Shown here piece by piece: positions 34,086 through 42,016 of a stretch of DNA of 64,000 bases (positions within the stretch are counted from its first letter, which is position 1; each line of letters starts with the position of its first letter). The position numbers and the translations under genes were made by a program. Under the pieces are notes generated by a model that saw only the letters and a program-made list of their open reading frames with translations, was not told where the DNA came from and made no database searches. This stretch comes from Castellaniella sp034675905 (GTDB lineage: Bacteria; Pseudomonadota; Gammaproteobacteria; Burkholderiales; Burkholderiaceae_B), in the NCBI RefSeq assembly GCF_034675905.1, contig NZ_JAUCCV010000002.1, forward strand, positions 1-64,000, in the 5' to 3' direction.

Positions 34086-34337
34086 ATGACCAACATCACG
34101 CAAGACCCAATTCGCGCACTGATCGCAAAGCACCACGAATTGCTGGATCGAAACCCTAACCTGATTCTAAGGATCAACTATTCACCAAACGCAGAATGGT
34201 CTGCGGTAATGATGGATGGCTCCAAGAATTGGGCAGTTATCAGTTTTGAAGCGGCGGGGCGTGGCGCAACGCCAGATGAAGCATGCAGCAGTGCGCTGAA
34301 AGATTTGGAGCGACGCGCAGCCAAGGTGACGGCATGA
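34086..34337 (+). CDS. Small alpha/beta protein
   Basis: An 83 aa protein; strands with ILRINYSPNAEWSAVMMDG and a final helix after GATPDEACSSALKDLE, a pattern of HicB-like or dsRNA-binding-like small folds. The assignment to a family is not secure. Confidence 0.55.
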   Translation: MTNITQDPIRALIAKHHELLDRNPNLILRINYSPNAEWSAVMMDGSKNWAVISFEAAGRGATPDEACSSALKDLERRAAKVTA

Positions 34338-34540
34338 CGAAACTTGAAGACGCGGTCGACTACGACAAGGCAATTGCTATCTTCGCCGAAGAAATGGGCA
34401 TGAACCTTGCTCAGGCTGAAGTGGAATTCAAGCGCCTGGAAGACGCTGGCACACTGAACTATATCGACGAACGTGGCTTTCACATCACCCCTAAAGCGTT
34501 TTTGTCGCGGGTGCGCAAAGCCAAGAAACAGGGGGTGTGA
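34334..34540 (+). CDS. Small protein
   Basis: A 68 aa helical, winged-helix-like protein (AEVEFKRLEDAGTLNYIDER). The ATG overlaps the preceding TGA; 34283 as a start would lie inside the previous gene. Confidence 0.55.
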   Translation: MTKLEDAVDYDKAIAIFAEEMGMNLAQAEVEFKRLEDAGTLNYIDERGFHITPKAFLSRVRKAKKQGV

Positions 34541-34541
34541 C

Positions 34542-35753
34542 ATGGATAGAATGGACAACAAGATGCGCGACTTCATCACCGGCATGAGCGTATCGGTTGA
34601 TGTCAGCACTGGCGACGATGACGTGGGCAACCGCTATTTTGGGACCGTCACCGAAGTGATGGACTACGACGGCGACAAGCATGGCGTCACGCTGTTGGTG
34701 CAAGACGCAGAGCCGAATTTCGACGCCCCGTGTGACGCCACGAAAATGGTGCCGAGCGACGATGACAGCGAAGACCAGTGGCGTCGCCTCGCTTTGCAAT
34801 TCGACGGGCACCGCATGCAGGCTATCGGTTGGTTGAAAGCCGCCCAGGCCGGGCTACCCAATACACCAACGCGAGCTGGCATCTGCGCCTTCCTGGCCGC
34901 GCCGCCGCTTTCTGGCGAGCAAGTGCTGGCAGATCGAATTGCCGCAATGAGCCAGCCTGCCGCAAGCGCGGAGCCGACCGACGAAATGGCGGCAACGCTG
35001 TTGAATGAGTTGGGAGGCTCCGTGAATTACAGCAGCGCCAAAAGAGCCATAAAGGCCGTCATGCGCTGTGTCGCCCCTGTAGCGCAGGAGCCGACCGAGA
35101 GCGCGGTGCTGCTTGATGCGCTGTCTGGTCTGGTCAATGTCTTGCGAGAGCGCCACTACGGACGCATGCCGGATGAAGTGCAGGCCGCATACGACAAGGC
35201 ATGGGCGATAGTCTTTTCGTCGCCTGTTGCCGCCCCTGTAGCGCAGAAGCCGATGGTTGACATGCTTCCGCCCGCAACAAGCCGTGACCGCTGGATGTAT
35301 CAGCAAGGCAGGCTTGCCGAGCGCGACCCTCGAACGCCGGGGTCATTCGCTGCTGAGATTCCCGCCCAGGCGCAGCCCACGATGCCACCGCTGACAGAAG
35401 CCATGCGTGCAGTCCTGCGCAACGAGCATTGCGTATACGACAGCGAAGACGCGCTGTATGCCGCGCTGTGCAATGCAGCGGGATCAACTCCCAGCGCCCA
35501 GGATAGAGAGGATGACGAAGCCCTGGCTGACACCCAACGGGCAATCATTGAAGCGGCAGAGCAGCGCGGGTATGAACGGGCGATTGCGGAATGCACCCAA
35601 GATCGGGAGGATGCCCGTGTAGCGTTCACAAACTGGTGCGACCGCAACGAGTTTGACCGGGCGCAGCGCCTGGACGGCACGGGCTACAACAACCCGGCAA
35701 CGGCACGGGCATGGGCCGCATGGCAAGCCGCAAGCGTAGCGAAGGAGAAATGA
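34542..35753 (+). CDS. Mosaic protein with repeated Ala/Pro linkers
   Basis: A 403 aa protein. Residues 1-85 form a small beta domain like neighbouring genes (SVDVSTGDDDVGNRYFGTVT). From about residue 90 onward the sequence is Ala/Pro/Arg-rich with repeats APVAQEPTE, APVAQKP and SAEPTDE joining short modules, and ends FTNWCDRNEFDRAQRLDGTG, then ARAWAAWQAA, a terminus found in many Burkholderiales phage proteins. The C-terminal two thirds look more GC-rich and foreign, suggesting fusion or acquisition. Function unknown. Confidence 0.6.
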   Translation: MDRMDNKMRDFITGMSVSVDVSTGDDDVGNRYFGTVTEVMDYDGDKHGVTLLVQDAEPNFDAPCDATKMVPSDDDSEDQWRRLALQFDGHRMQAIGWLKAAQAGLPNTPTRAGICAFLAAPPLSGEQVLADRIAAMSQPAASAEPTDEMAATLLNELGGSVNYSSAKRAIKAVMRCVAPVAQEPTESAVLLDALSGLVNVLRERHYGRMPDEVQAAYDKAWAIVFSSPVAAPVAQKPMVDMLPPATSRDRWMYQQGRLAERDPRTPGSFAAEIPAQAQPTMPPLTEAMRAVLRNEHCVYDSEDALYAALCNAAGSTPSAQDREDDEALADTQRAIIEAAEQRGYERAIAECTQDREDARVAFTNWCDRNEFDRAQRLDGTGYNNPATARAWAAWQAASVAKEK

Positions 35754-35848
35754 TCGTGTGCAATATCTGCAAGCACTGCCGCGGCACCGGCTGGCTCGGG
35801 CCATACGAACAATGTCCGTGGTGCGATGGCACCGGGGGCCGACCATGA
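35750..35848 (+). CDS. 32-residue DnaJ-type zinc-finger peptide
   Basis: MIVCNICKHCRGTGWLGPYE followed by QCPWCDGTGGRP has two CxxCxGTG knuckles (CKHCRGTG and CPWCDGTG) as in the DnaJ cysteine-rich domain, enough to hold one zinc. ATG 35750 follows AAGGAG and overlaps the preceding stop. Below the size most callers accept. Confidence 0.6.
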   Translation: MIVCNICKHCRGTGWLGPYEQCPWCDGTGGRP

Positions 35849-36018
35849 TCTGGCCATTCAACAAGTTACACCGCTGGGTATACCGCAACCCGTTCAATCG
35901 CACCTGCAAAGTCTGCGGGCGACATGAAGTGTTTCACGGCAAAACCGCAGCGCTGACCAAGTTTGAGGGCTGGTGGGAAGTCTTCGACGATGGTGAAAAG
36001 GCGCTCCACAACAAATGA
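35845..36018 (+). CDS. Small zinc-ribbon-like protein
   Basis: A 57 aa protein with CKVCGRHEVFH, a Cys-Cys-His-His set that could bind zinc. ATG 35845 overlaps the previous stop. It forms a pair with the DnaJ-knuckle peptide. Confidence 0.58.
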   Translation: MIWPFNKLHRWVYRNPFNRTCKVCGRHEVFHGKTAALTKFEGWWEVFDDGEKALHNK

Positions 36019-36269
36019 GCAAAAAGTATTACGTCACCAAGTTTGCACTGCGCAACGGCATCCAGGTTCTGCATGGAAGCCCGCCTGACGAATCGGGTCA
36101 CACAATCACATCCTGGGGGTCGCTCAAGGTGGGGCGCGACGCGTTCACGAACAGAATCGACGCTATAAAGGATGCAAACATGCGACGCGACAAGCGGGCG
36201 CGTGCCTTGGAGCGAGAACTAAAGTTCTTGTCAAAGCTGAAATTCAAAGTGGAAGAGCCACATGAGTGA
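36015..36269 (+). CDS. Small basic protein
   Basis: An 84 aa protein; a strand-rich first half (GIQVLHGSPPDESGHTITSW) and a basic helix (RDKRARALERELKFLSKLKF). Overlaps both neighbours by a few bases. Confidence 0.57.
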   Translation: MSKKYYVTKFALRNGIQVLHGSPPDESGHTITSWGSLKVGRDAFTNRIDAIKDANMRRDKRARALERELKFLSKLKFKVEEPHE

Positions 36270-36585
36270 AACAATCTACCGCAGAACACAGCACACCCTG
36301 AATACCCTCAAGAAGTGGCATGACATGGGCGGCGGCGGTTCTGGCGCTGAAGAACAGGCACGACAAGAGCTTGTGGCGCTGTGCCGCAAGGTCGACGGCA
36401 GCGACGAACTCGCGGGGTTGGCCCGCGCACTACTGGATTCGCTGGACATGGAGTCTCGAATCCAGGCAAATGCCCCAAAATTTGGCACCACAGCGTCTGC
36501 AGAGCACCGAACAGCAGCGACGCTTGCCGCGATGAATACCGCAGAATTGCGTCGAAAACTTGCCAAATTTGTTAGTTACCACTAA
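36262..36585 (+). CDS. Helical protein ending in an operator
   Basis: A 107 aa helical protein with a Gly-rich turn (DMGGGGSGAEEQARQE). Its last codons (FVSYH, stop) are written by the dyad operator at 36575-36586, so that part of the C-terminus may be set by operator constraint. Confidence 0.55.
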   Translation: MSETIYRRTQHTLNTLKKWHDMGGGGSGAEEQARQELVALCRKVDGSDELAGLARALLDSLDMESRIQANAPKFGTTASAEHRTAATLAAMNTAELRRKLAKFVSYH

Positions 36586-36592
36586 CTTACAA
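36568..36592. promoter_or_regulatory. Dyad operator, near-perfect copy
   Basis: Arms TTTGTTAGTTA and TAACTTACAAA around CCAC (10 of 11 positions paired), 11 bp before ATG 36603. Confidence 0.72.
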
Positions 36593-36602
36593 AGAGACGA
36601 TA

Positions 36603-36824
36603 ATGAAAAAGACAACCAAGCTTCTGATCATGAACGCTGCGTGCTTCGCGGTGCGTTGTGCGTTTGTTCTTGCGGGCGCAGGCACAGTCGCCAAGGAGGT
36701 CATGCCCGTGAGCGCAGGATGGCGCTGGGTGGTGGTGTATGGCGCGCTGTTGGCGGTCTATGCGCTTGCAGCCATTGGTGACTGGGTCAGCGACTACGCA
36801 TACAAGCGGGAGAAAGGACTGTGA
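36603..36824 (+). CDS. Small membrane protein
   Basis: A 73 aa protein with two hydrophobic segments (about 7-27 and 39-60), probably a membrane hairpin. First gene behind the operator. Confidence 0.6.
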   Translation: MKKTTKLLIMNAACFAVRCAFVLAGAGTVAKEVMPVSAGWRWVVVYGALLAVYALAAIGDWVSDYAYKREKGL

Positions 36825-36970
36825 CGTTCTGGGACTTCCTGGTGCTGTGCTTGGCCATCTACTACAGACGCGAAATCTGGGACTTCCTGGTCTACCTGCT
36901 GATCGTGCTGGCTGGCAACGAACGTCAGTGGAAAGAAATGCAAAAGCGAATGAACGGGGACGACGAATGA
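36821..36970 (+). CDS. 49-residue membrane peptide, GTG start
   Basis: GTG 36821 overlaps the previous TGA (GTGA). The peptide (FWDFLVLCLAIYY, then EIWDFLVYLLIVLAG) has two hydrophobic repeats starting with WDFLV, then a polar tail. Overlaps the exonuclease start by 4 bases. Confidence 0.58.
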   Translation: MTFWDFLVLCLAIYYRREIWDFLVYLLIVLAGNERQWKEMQKRMNGDDE

Positions 36971-37530
36971 CGCTGTTTGTGGGGATTGACCTGGAAACAA
37001 CCGGGCTGGATTGGGCGACGGGGCACCGAATCATCGAGGTCGCCGCGATCATCTACCGTGAAGACGAAACCCGCGTGGGTGCATACGTGCAGCGTATTGA
37101 CCCCGAGCGGGCTATCGACCCCAAAGCACAGGCAGTTCACGGCATCAGCTACGAAGAGCTTTCGATGTGTCCCAAGTGGGAAGCAGTCGCGCCCAAGCTG
37201 CATGCGCTGCTATCCAAGTGCGATGAAGCAGTCGCCCACAACGGGCGCGGGTTCGACGCCCCCTTCCTGATCCACGAGTTTGACCGGGTGGGTCTTTCGG
37301 TCCCCAGTTGCCTGCACCGCTGCGTCGACACGATGGTTGACGGGCGCTGGGCAACCCCGATGGGGAAGCTGCCCAACCTGGGGGAATTCGCGTTCGCGAC
37401 CGGGACGCCGTATGACGTCGCCCAAGCACACGGGGCCGAATATGACGTGATGGTCATGATGCAGGCATTTTTCGCGGCAAGAAAATGGGGATATTTCAAT
37501 GCCATTAATACCGCCCGATCTGCCGCTTAG
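36967..37530 (+). CDS. DnaQ-like 3'-5' exonuclease (DEDDh)
   Basis: A 187 aa exonuclease of the proofreading epsilon family. Exo I GIDLETTGLDW (about 6-16), Exo II AHNGRGFDAPFL (about 87-98) and Exo III HGAEYDVMVM (about 155) supply the D-E-D-D and His residues. It could proofread for the element's DnaE polymerase or trim RNA/DNA ends. ATG 36967 overlaps the upstream gene; the frame from 36739 is an out-of-context extension. Confidence 0.88.
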   Translation: MTLFVGIDLETTGLDWATGHRIIEVAAIIYREDETRVGAYVQRIDPERAIDPKAQAVHGISYEELSMCPKWEAVAPKLHALLSKCDEAVAHNGRGFDAPFLIHEFDRVGLSVPSCLHRCVDTMVDGRWATPMGKLPNLGEFAFATGTPYDVAQAHGAEYDVMVMMQAFFAARKWGYFNAINTARSAA

Positions 37531-37711
37531 TCGGCTCACCAGAAGGGTCAGGGGCCAGAATTGGACCCATGAATCAGTCGCGCTTTACAACTTGGTGAAA
37601 AGCCTCGGTGGCGACATCACCATTGAGTATGAAAACACAACGCCCGAATGCGGGATGATGATCGACAGTCCCGCACCCGGCAAACTCAGAATCACAACCT
37701 ACAAGGAATGA
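37499..37711 (+). CDS. Small protein overlapping the exonuclease end
   Basis: A 70 aa protein; starts 32 bases inside the exonuclease gene in another frame. Strand-rich C-terminus (ITIEYENTTPECGMMIDSPA). Not recognised. Confidence 0.5.
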   Translation: MPLIPPDLPLSRLTRRVRGQNWTHESVALYNLVKSLGGDITIEYENTTPECGMMIDSPAPGKLRITTYKE

Positions 37712-37713
37712 AC

Positions 37714-37944
37714 ATGGATCACGAAGAAAAGTTTTGGGTTTCGCTTTGGAGTCTCGTTGCGGTTGTTGCTGTCACTCTGATCCTTGGGTTGTTGCTCTAT
37801 AACGCTGACAAGAATCAGAAGATCGCAGATATGGTCAAGGCCGGCGCCGACCCCATCATCGTCTCGTGCGCAATGGGGACTGTCAGCGAGGGGACCGGCG
37901 CATCTGCTCTTTGTTCCCTGCGCGCCAGTGGTGCGGCGAAATGA
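37714..37944 (+). CDS. Single-pass membrane protein
   Basis: A 76 aa protein with one transmembrane helix (about 12-31, SLVAVVAVTLILGLLLY) and a soluble tail with two Cys. ATG 37714 has AAGGA at suitable spacing; ATG 37708 is too close. Confidence 0.58.
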   Translation: MDHEEKFWVSLWSLVAVVAVTLILGLLLYNADKNQKIADMVKAGADPIIVSCAMGTVSEGTGASALCSLRASGAAK

Positions 37945-38267
37945 AAAAGTTCGCAAAGCCCTGGCAAGGGATGGAAAGCGCGCCCCACGACCGCCCTATT
38001 CTGGCATTTGTGGATGACTCCAGCGCCCCCTACGAAGAAGAGTCGGGCATCTTGACGGTCTACCGGGCGCACACTGAAGCGTTTGGCGGCGCAACTACTG
38101 GATTTCACATCATTCGCTGGGGCGGCGAATACGACGGCGGCGAAGACGAAGGCTACTGCCACATACCCGACTGGTGGTTTGTCGACGACGGCGGGGACTT
38201 TGAAACCCCGGCATACCCGATCTGCTGGATGTCGATTCCTGACGTCTACAAGGGAGTCGGGCAATGA
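37941..38267 (+). CDS. DUF551-like protein
   Basis: A 108 aa protein opening with WQGMESAPHDRPILAFVDD and ending ICWMSIPD, the start and end pattern of the phage DUF551 family (WxxMxxAPxDGxxIL ... HWMPLP). Role unknown. Overlaps both neighbours by 4 bases. Confidence 0.65.
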   Translation: MKKFAKPWQGMESAPHDRPILAFVDDSSAPYEEESGILTVYRAHTEAFGGATTGFHIIRWGGEYDGGEDEGYCHIPDWWFVDDGGDFETPAYPICWMSIPDVYKGVGQ

Positions 38268-38455
38268 AATTTCAATTCAAAGCTGACGTCGTCTTCGAGG
38301 CAGAAGACTTGGACGACGCTTTCAACAAAATCGCAAGCCACTTTTTAGAACTGGCTGGCGACGAAGACGCTGCGAGTCTGGACATGCTCGCGGGCGGATT
38401 TGACCTTCACCGACTGGCGCTTCGTCAACGGACAGAGCAAGAGAGGGGCGCATGA
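38264..38455 (+). CDS. Small acidic protein
   Basis: A 63 aa protein (FKADVVFEAEDLDDAFNKIA) with a ferredoxin-like strand-helix pattern. Coupled by overlaps to both neighbours. Confidence 0.55.
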   Translation: MKFQFKADVVFEAEDLDDAFNKIASHFLELAGDEDAASLDMLAGGFDLHRLALRQRTEQERGA

Positions 38456-38751
38456 CAACCAAGCAATCTGATCAAAACACTGGAATCCCCGCAGACCTGC
38501 TCGCCCGGTTTAAGTCCCCGTTGACGCACTACGGCGTCTTGGTTCGTGCCCTGCGCATTGTCGCTGACACCACGTTGCAGGAAATGGCGACCTATATGGA
38601 CACCACGCCAGCGACCCTTAGTGGTATGGAATTCGGGTATCGAGAGCCCAGCTACATGGACCTCTGCGCCATGCGGGATTTCTTCCAGGCAAAGGGGCTT
38701 GACGTCTCATTTGGTCTTCTCAGCCAGTCTTTGCACGGTAGGCAATCATGA
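38452..38751 (+). CDS. XRE-like helix-turn-helix protein
   Basis: A 99 aa protein; residues about 25-65 (VRALRIVADTTLQEMATYMD and TTPATLSGMEFGYREPS) form a Cro/CI-type HTH. It lies in the middle of the small-gene train, not at the immunity region, so it is a second regulator candidate for the dispersed motifs. Confidence 0.75.
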   Translation: MTTKQSDQNTGIPADLLARFKSPLTHYGVLVRALRIVADTTLQEMATYMDTTPATLSGMEFGYREPSYMDLCAMRDFFQAKGLDVSFGLLSQSLHGRQS

Positions 38752-38960
38752 GCGCGCCCGCGCTGCTCTTTATCGACCCAAAGGGGCGCCGTTGGTATCC
38801 CTACACAATCACGTTCGACAGCCCTGACGGCACATTCGACGTTGATCTTTACGCGATCAGTGAAGACCACGCCCGACTGCAGCTCGACGCGTTGAAAGAG
38901 ACGGGTCGCGTCACTGGGCGAATCATCGAAGTCTTCCCAGAAGACGACCCGGCAAACTAA
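38748..38960 (+). CDS. Small protein
   Basis: A 70 aa acidic alpha/beta protein (GTFDVDLYAISEDHARLQLD). It overlaps the HTH gene. A weak hairpin (GACCCC / GGGGTC, 38971-38990) follows. Confidence 0.55.
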   Translation: MSAPALLFIDPKGRRWYPYTITFDSPDGTFDVDLYAISEDHARLQLDALKETGRVTGRIIEVFPEDDPAN

Positions 38961-39009
38961 CCAGTCTTTCGACCCCGGCAAACAGGGGTCTTTCCATTTG
39001 AGGCAAGCC

Positions 39010-39381
39010 ATGAGCAATACACAGGCACTTGCTGCATTTTCTCAGCGAGCCATCGTGACGGCAGTCAAAGTTGCGGTTGATGCGATAGCTGAAGAGAGAA
39101 TGCCGCCAAGCTACCAAGACCCGACCGCACACGACGCGATTGAGGCATACACCGAGACGATTCAGCGTTATATCGAAAGGGAGAAAGCTCTCTGGATCAA
39201 TGATAGCGTCTGTCTTACCGCTGATTTTCTGCGGCGAATGGTTGGATTCCTGATCTTGGTCGCCGCGTCGAGCGACAACACGGTGTCAATTCCATACGAC
39301 GATGCGCTAAAAATTCTCGAACTGCACAACGCATTTTCGGGCAACACCGCTATGACGCGAGCACTCAATGTCGTTCTTTAA
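39010..39381 (+). CDS. Unrecognised helical protein
   Basis: A 123 aa helical protein. ATG 39010 has GAGG upstream; the TTG 38998 overlaps that site. Ends 14 bases inside the next gene. Confidence 0.57.
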   Translation: MSNTQALAAFSQRAIVTAVKVAVDAIAEERMPPSYQDPTAHDAIEAYTETIQRYIEREKALWINDSVCLTADFLRRMVGFLILVAASSDNTVSIPYDDALKILELHNAFSGNTAMTRALNVVL

Positions 39382-40018
39382 CTTCAACAAGAACCCCGAC
39401 CGGGCGCTGCGCCAGCACCCGCTGCTGAAGGGCAAAAAGCTGATCGGACGCGGGCTGATGTCTGGCGTCTTTGATTGCGACGATGAATGCGTCTACGTCG
39501 TCACTTGTGATCGCGCTAAGTATCTGTTTTATCAGGAACTTTGTGATGGGAAACATGCATTCTTTCCGAAGGTTCTCGAAGACCACGGCTCCATCGCCCG
39601 CGACGTCAAGTTGCTGCGCGTCGAGCGACTGGAAAAGCGTATTCGGCGGGCTTCCGGTCAGGGCGAAATTTGTATTCGGCAAGGTCGTGGTCAAGGCGTA
39701 GAGACCCAGGCGTGCCGCACTCCCCAGGACTGGGTGCGTCTCCTGAACTGGGTTGCGGACTACACGGAACACGACGGCGGGAAGCTGCGCCGAACCGAGC
39801 CGTGGGCGTATCAGGCGGGCGTCCTTCGAGTTGCCGCCTGGATGGGGCAGTCCGAACCCCACCATCAGGCGCTGATAGCCCTAAGCGACTTCATCGGCGA
39901 CGCAAGGTGCACGCTTGATCTGCAACCGAGCAATTTCATGTATCGGGGCGCGGCGTTGGTGTTCAACGACCCCGTATCCCACATGGGCGGCGATATGGAT
40001 TTGTTTGCTGGGTGGTAG
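39368..40018 (+). CDS. Kinase-fold (APH/protein kinase-like) protein
   Basis: A 216 aa protein. An N-lobe-like segment LIGRGLMSGVFDCDDECVYVV resembles a glycine loop and hinge strands. The C-lobe carries CTLDLQPSNFMYR (about 181-193), which matches the D-x4-N catalytic loop, and VFNDPVSHMGGDMD (about 197), in the DFG position. The usual ATP-binding Lys is not obvious. It may phosphorylate a host or phage protein or small molecule, or be a pseudokinase. Confidence 0.55.
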   Translation: MSFFNFNKNPDRALRQHPLLKGKKLIGRGLMSGVFDCDDECVYVVTCDRAKYLFYQELCDGKHAFFPKVLEDHGSIARDVKLLRVERLEKRIRRASGQGEICIRQGRGQGVETQACRTPQDWVRLLNWVADYTEHDGGKLRRTEPWAYQAGVLRVAAWMGQSEPHHQALIALSDFIGDARCTLDLQPSNFMYRGAALVFNDPVSHMGGDMDLFAGW

Positions 40019-40083
40019 CGCCGACATTGAGGTCTGAGACTGATGGCTCAAGCAGCTCGATTAACTGAACGCAAGGAACGATC

Positions 40084-40740
40084 ATGGGATTACTGAAAAA
40101 CGCCGCCAACATCGAAGAGGCTGCGCTGGCTCAACTACTAGGGTCGCTGGGCATCGACGATGAAGCCCTGGCCCAAGAGGTTGCAGGCACACAGCATCCT
40201 GCAGCGCAACGCATCGCAATCAAAGAAGTCGGTGGGAAGTCGAAGAAAGCAGACAGGCGCATCGCACAAAAGCCCGTGCGTCGCCATCACGCAAATATGG
40301 TTGACCGCATGCGCGACACGCTGGCCGATCACTTCGACGACGCCATGCTGCTGACTGTCGCTGAGCGCGCACTGAATGGCGAAGCGCGCAAGACCAAAGC
40401 AAGCGAAAACGCAACAATGATTCGCGGGCTGGGCAAGAAGGCGGCGCACCGTGCCACCTTCCTGATCGAACACGCACAGGGTCGCACCGAGAAACTGAAT
40501 GGCGTCATGCGTCTGGCGCTGGACACCCTAACCAAGGACGAGCGACTGACAACAGGCAAAGACGGGAATCTTGTCGCTGCGCTGGTTGCGTCGGGCAAGA
40601 CTGCTGCAACCAGCCGAGCAATGGCGGGCAACACCATCATCGCCATGAAGGCGCTGCAGATCATTCGCGTGGCGGGCGACCAAGCATTTATCGCCAATCC
40701 AGACAGCGCCCTGTTGCCGCTTCTGGCCAAGCAGGCATGA
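40084..40740 (+). CDS. Unrecognised Ala/Lys-rich helical protein
   Basis: A 218 aa basic, mostly helical protein (ERALNGEARKTKASENATMI). AAGGAACG precedes ATG 40084. Composition suggests nucleic-acid contact or a structural role; no family recognised. Overlaps the next gene by 4 bases. Confidence 0.6.
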   Translation: MGLLKNAANIEEAALAQLLGSLGIDDEALAQEVAGTQHPAAQRIAIKEVGGKSKKADRRIAQKPVRRHHANMVDRMRDTLADHFDDAMLLTVAERALNGEARKTKASENATMIRGLGKKAAHRATFLIEHAQGRTEKLNGVMRLALDTLTKDERLTTGKDGNLVAALVASGKTAATSRAMAGNTIIAMKALQIIRVAGDQAFIANPDSALLPLLAKQA

Positions 40741-40952
40741 ACGGAGTCAAGATTGTGCAGCCCGGGGAGGGTTATCTTCCCTGGGTCTGCTTTCTCGCGC
40801 GCCTCATAGAACCGAGTTCGTCTGTCGTGGTCCTGCGGGTTGACAACCCCGGCGATCCTCGGGGCTACTCCGACGTTCGCGCCGATGTCCTTTTGGACTC
40901 GCGATACAGCGATGTCCAAAAGCTAAAAGTTCTGGGCGGTCGTCAACTGTAG
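40737..40952 (+). CDS. Small protein
   Basis: A 71 aa beta-rich protein (SSSVVVLRVDNPGDPRGYSD). Coupled to the upstream gene. Followed by the first clear copy of the leader repeat. Confidence 0.55.
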   Translation: MNGVKIVQPGEGYLPWVCFLARLIEPSSSVVVLRVDNPGDPRGYSDVRADVLLDSRYSDVQKLKVLGGRQL

Positions 40953-40995
40953 TTATCTCACTTCAGACCGCCTGCAGTCAGCGCTCACTATAAAG

Positions 40996-41023
40996 CCATC
41001 AACAATAAATGGTGAACGCGATG
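40996..41023 (+). repeat. Leader repeat family (first clear copy; about 24 copies to 63.5 kb)
   Basis: The family pattern is a -10-like box (CAATAA, CTATAAA or TGTAGTTAT), then ATCGACAACA, then CAGGTAAACgccATG or GTG. Start codons served: 41021, 42017, 44615, 44920, 45572, 45925, 47843, 48178, 49546, 50740, 51423, 52035, 52600, 52843, 53756, 54163, 54682, 55312, 55725, 58016, 60409, 60856, 62319 and 63471; 44014 is a weaker member. At 44862-44890 and 45867-45895 a TTGTCG precedes CAATAA by exactly 17 bases, supporting a promoter. Several copies extend upstream into TGACGCgCAC, giving modules of about 60 bases. Confidence 0.85.
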
Positions 41024-41332
41024 ACGAAAGACGAAGCAATTCAGCGTCTGAATGAAGTGTTTGGCGCGACTGCGCGTAAGCACAAAATCTTCATTATCAC
41101 GAAGAAAGTTAGCGCCAGCGGCATGAGTCGGGAAATGGAAATTTATGTATTCGACAAGAAGGCGAACGACATGCGGTGGATCACACCCGTCGTTGCGTCT
41201 GCTTGTGGATACAAGATGACCCGCGATGGCGACAGGATGCGAGTCGATGGGTGCGGCATGAACATGCACTTCGCGGTCGCGTATGACTTGAGCCAAACGC
41301 TGGGCAAGAAAATCGAATACCAATCTCTATAA
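41021..41332 (+). CDS. Conserved phage protein (VSASGMSREME type)
   Basis: A 103 aa protein with KKVSASGMSREMEIYVFD and RMRVDGCGMNMHFAVAYDLS, two segments I recognise from many phage proteins with no assigned role. ATG 41021 is set by the leader repeat; ATG 41009 would fall inside it. Confidence 0.65.
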   Translation: MTKDEAIQRLNEVFGATARKHKIFIITKKVSASGMSREMEIYVFDKKANDMRWITPVVASACGYKMTRDGDRMRVDGCGMNMHFAVAYDLSQTLGKKIEYQSL

Positions 41333-41341
41333 GGAATAACG

Positions 41342-41584
41342 ATGCGACCAGTCAATGACGCGGAGAGCATCACGCTGAAGAACGCTTGGGGCGGTTTCAA
41401 CCCAGTAAAGCGCCAGCGCTTTGAAATCACCGCTGAGGACATTGGGCATACTCGACCGCACTACCGTGGACACAACTACTCGGCATACACATTTACTCAC
41501 CGGGACGTCGGCAAGCAAATCTCGTGCATGAACGAAAACAACGACGGCACCAGCGGATGGACCTGCTGGGTTTTCGCCGACTAA
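41342..41584 (+). CDS. Small protein
   Basis: An 80 aa protein with His/Tyr/Trp-rich segments (HTRPHYRGHNYSAYTF). AAGGAATAACG lies upstream instead of the leader repeat. Not recognised. Confidence 0.55.
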   Translation: MRPVNDAESITLKNAWGGFNPVKRQRFEITAEDIGHTRPHYRGHNYSAYTFTHRDVGKQISCMNENNDGTSGWTCWVFAD

Positions 41585-41603
41585 TAGAAATATAGGAGCT
41601 GAC

Positions 41604-41975
41604 ATGAAAAGCCAAGAAATCTTCAACCGCGTTTTGACCCACCTTCGCAAGCAAGGTCACGCCTCTTTTGGTTCTGCTGGCGATAACGGCGAAACGTGTT
41701 TATATCGCGGCGACAACGGCGACATGTGCGCGGTCGGGTGCTTGATTACCGACGAGGCATACGACCCCGCGTTTGAAGGTGATGATATCAGCGAGCAACG
41801 CGTGCTGAATGCTGTAGAGACGTCGATTGGGCGAATCACGAAGCGACAGGGCGAATTACTGATGAGGCTTCAGCGAGCCCATGACTTCCATCTCGACCGA
41901 GGCATGGGCGTGTGGGAAGGACAAATGGTCTGCATCGCCCAAAACTTCAACCTGAAATACACGCCTCCCGCGTGA
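41604..41975 (+). CDS. Paralogue A of a duplicated phage protein
   Basis: A 123 aa protein with MKSQEIFNRVLTHLRKQG and MCAVGCLITDEAYDPAFEGD, nearly the same as the 123 aa protein at 55312. It belongs to a family seen in many phages (CxYRGxxGxMCAVGxLI) without a known role. AGGAG precedes the ATG. The bases after its stop (CAGAATAACAACATCA) also match those after the second copy. Confidence 0.7.
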   Translation: MKSQEIFNRVLTHLRKQGHASFGSAGDNGETCLYRGDNGDMCAVGCLITDEAYDPAFEGDDISEQRVLNAVETSIGRITKRQGELLMRLQRAHDFHLDRGMGVWEGQMVCIAQNFNLKYTPPA

Positions 41976-42016
41976 ACTCAGAATAACAACATCAGCCAAA
42001 CAAACAGGTAAACGTC

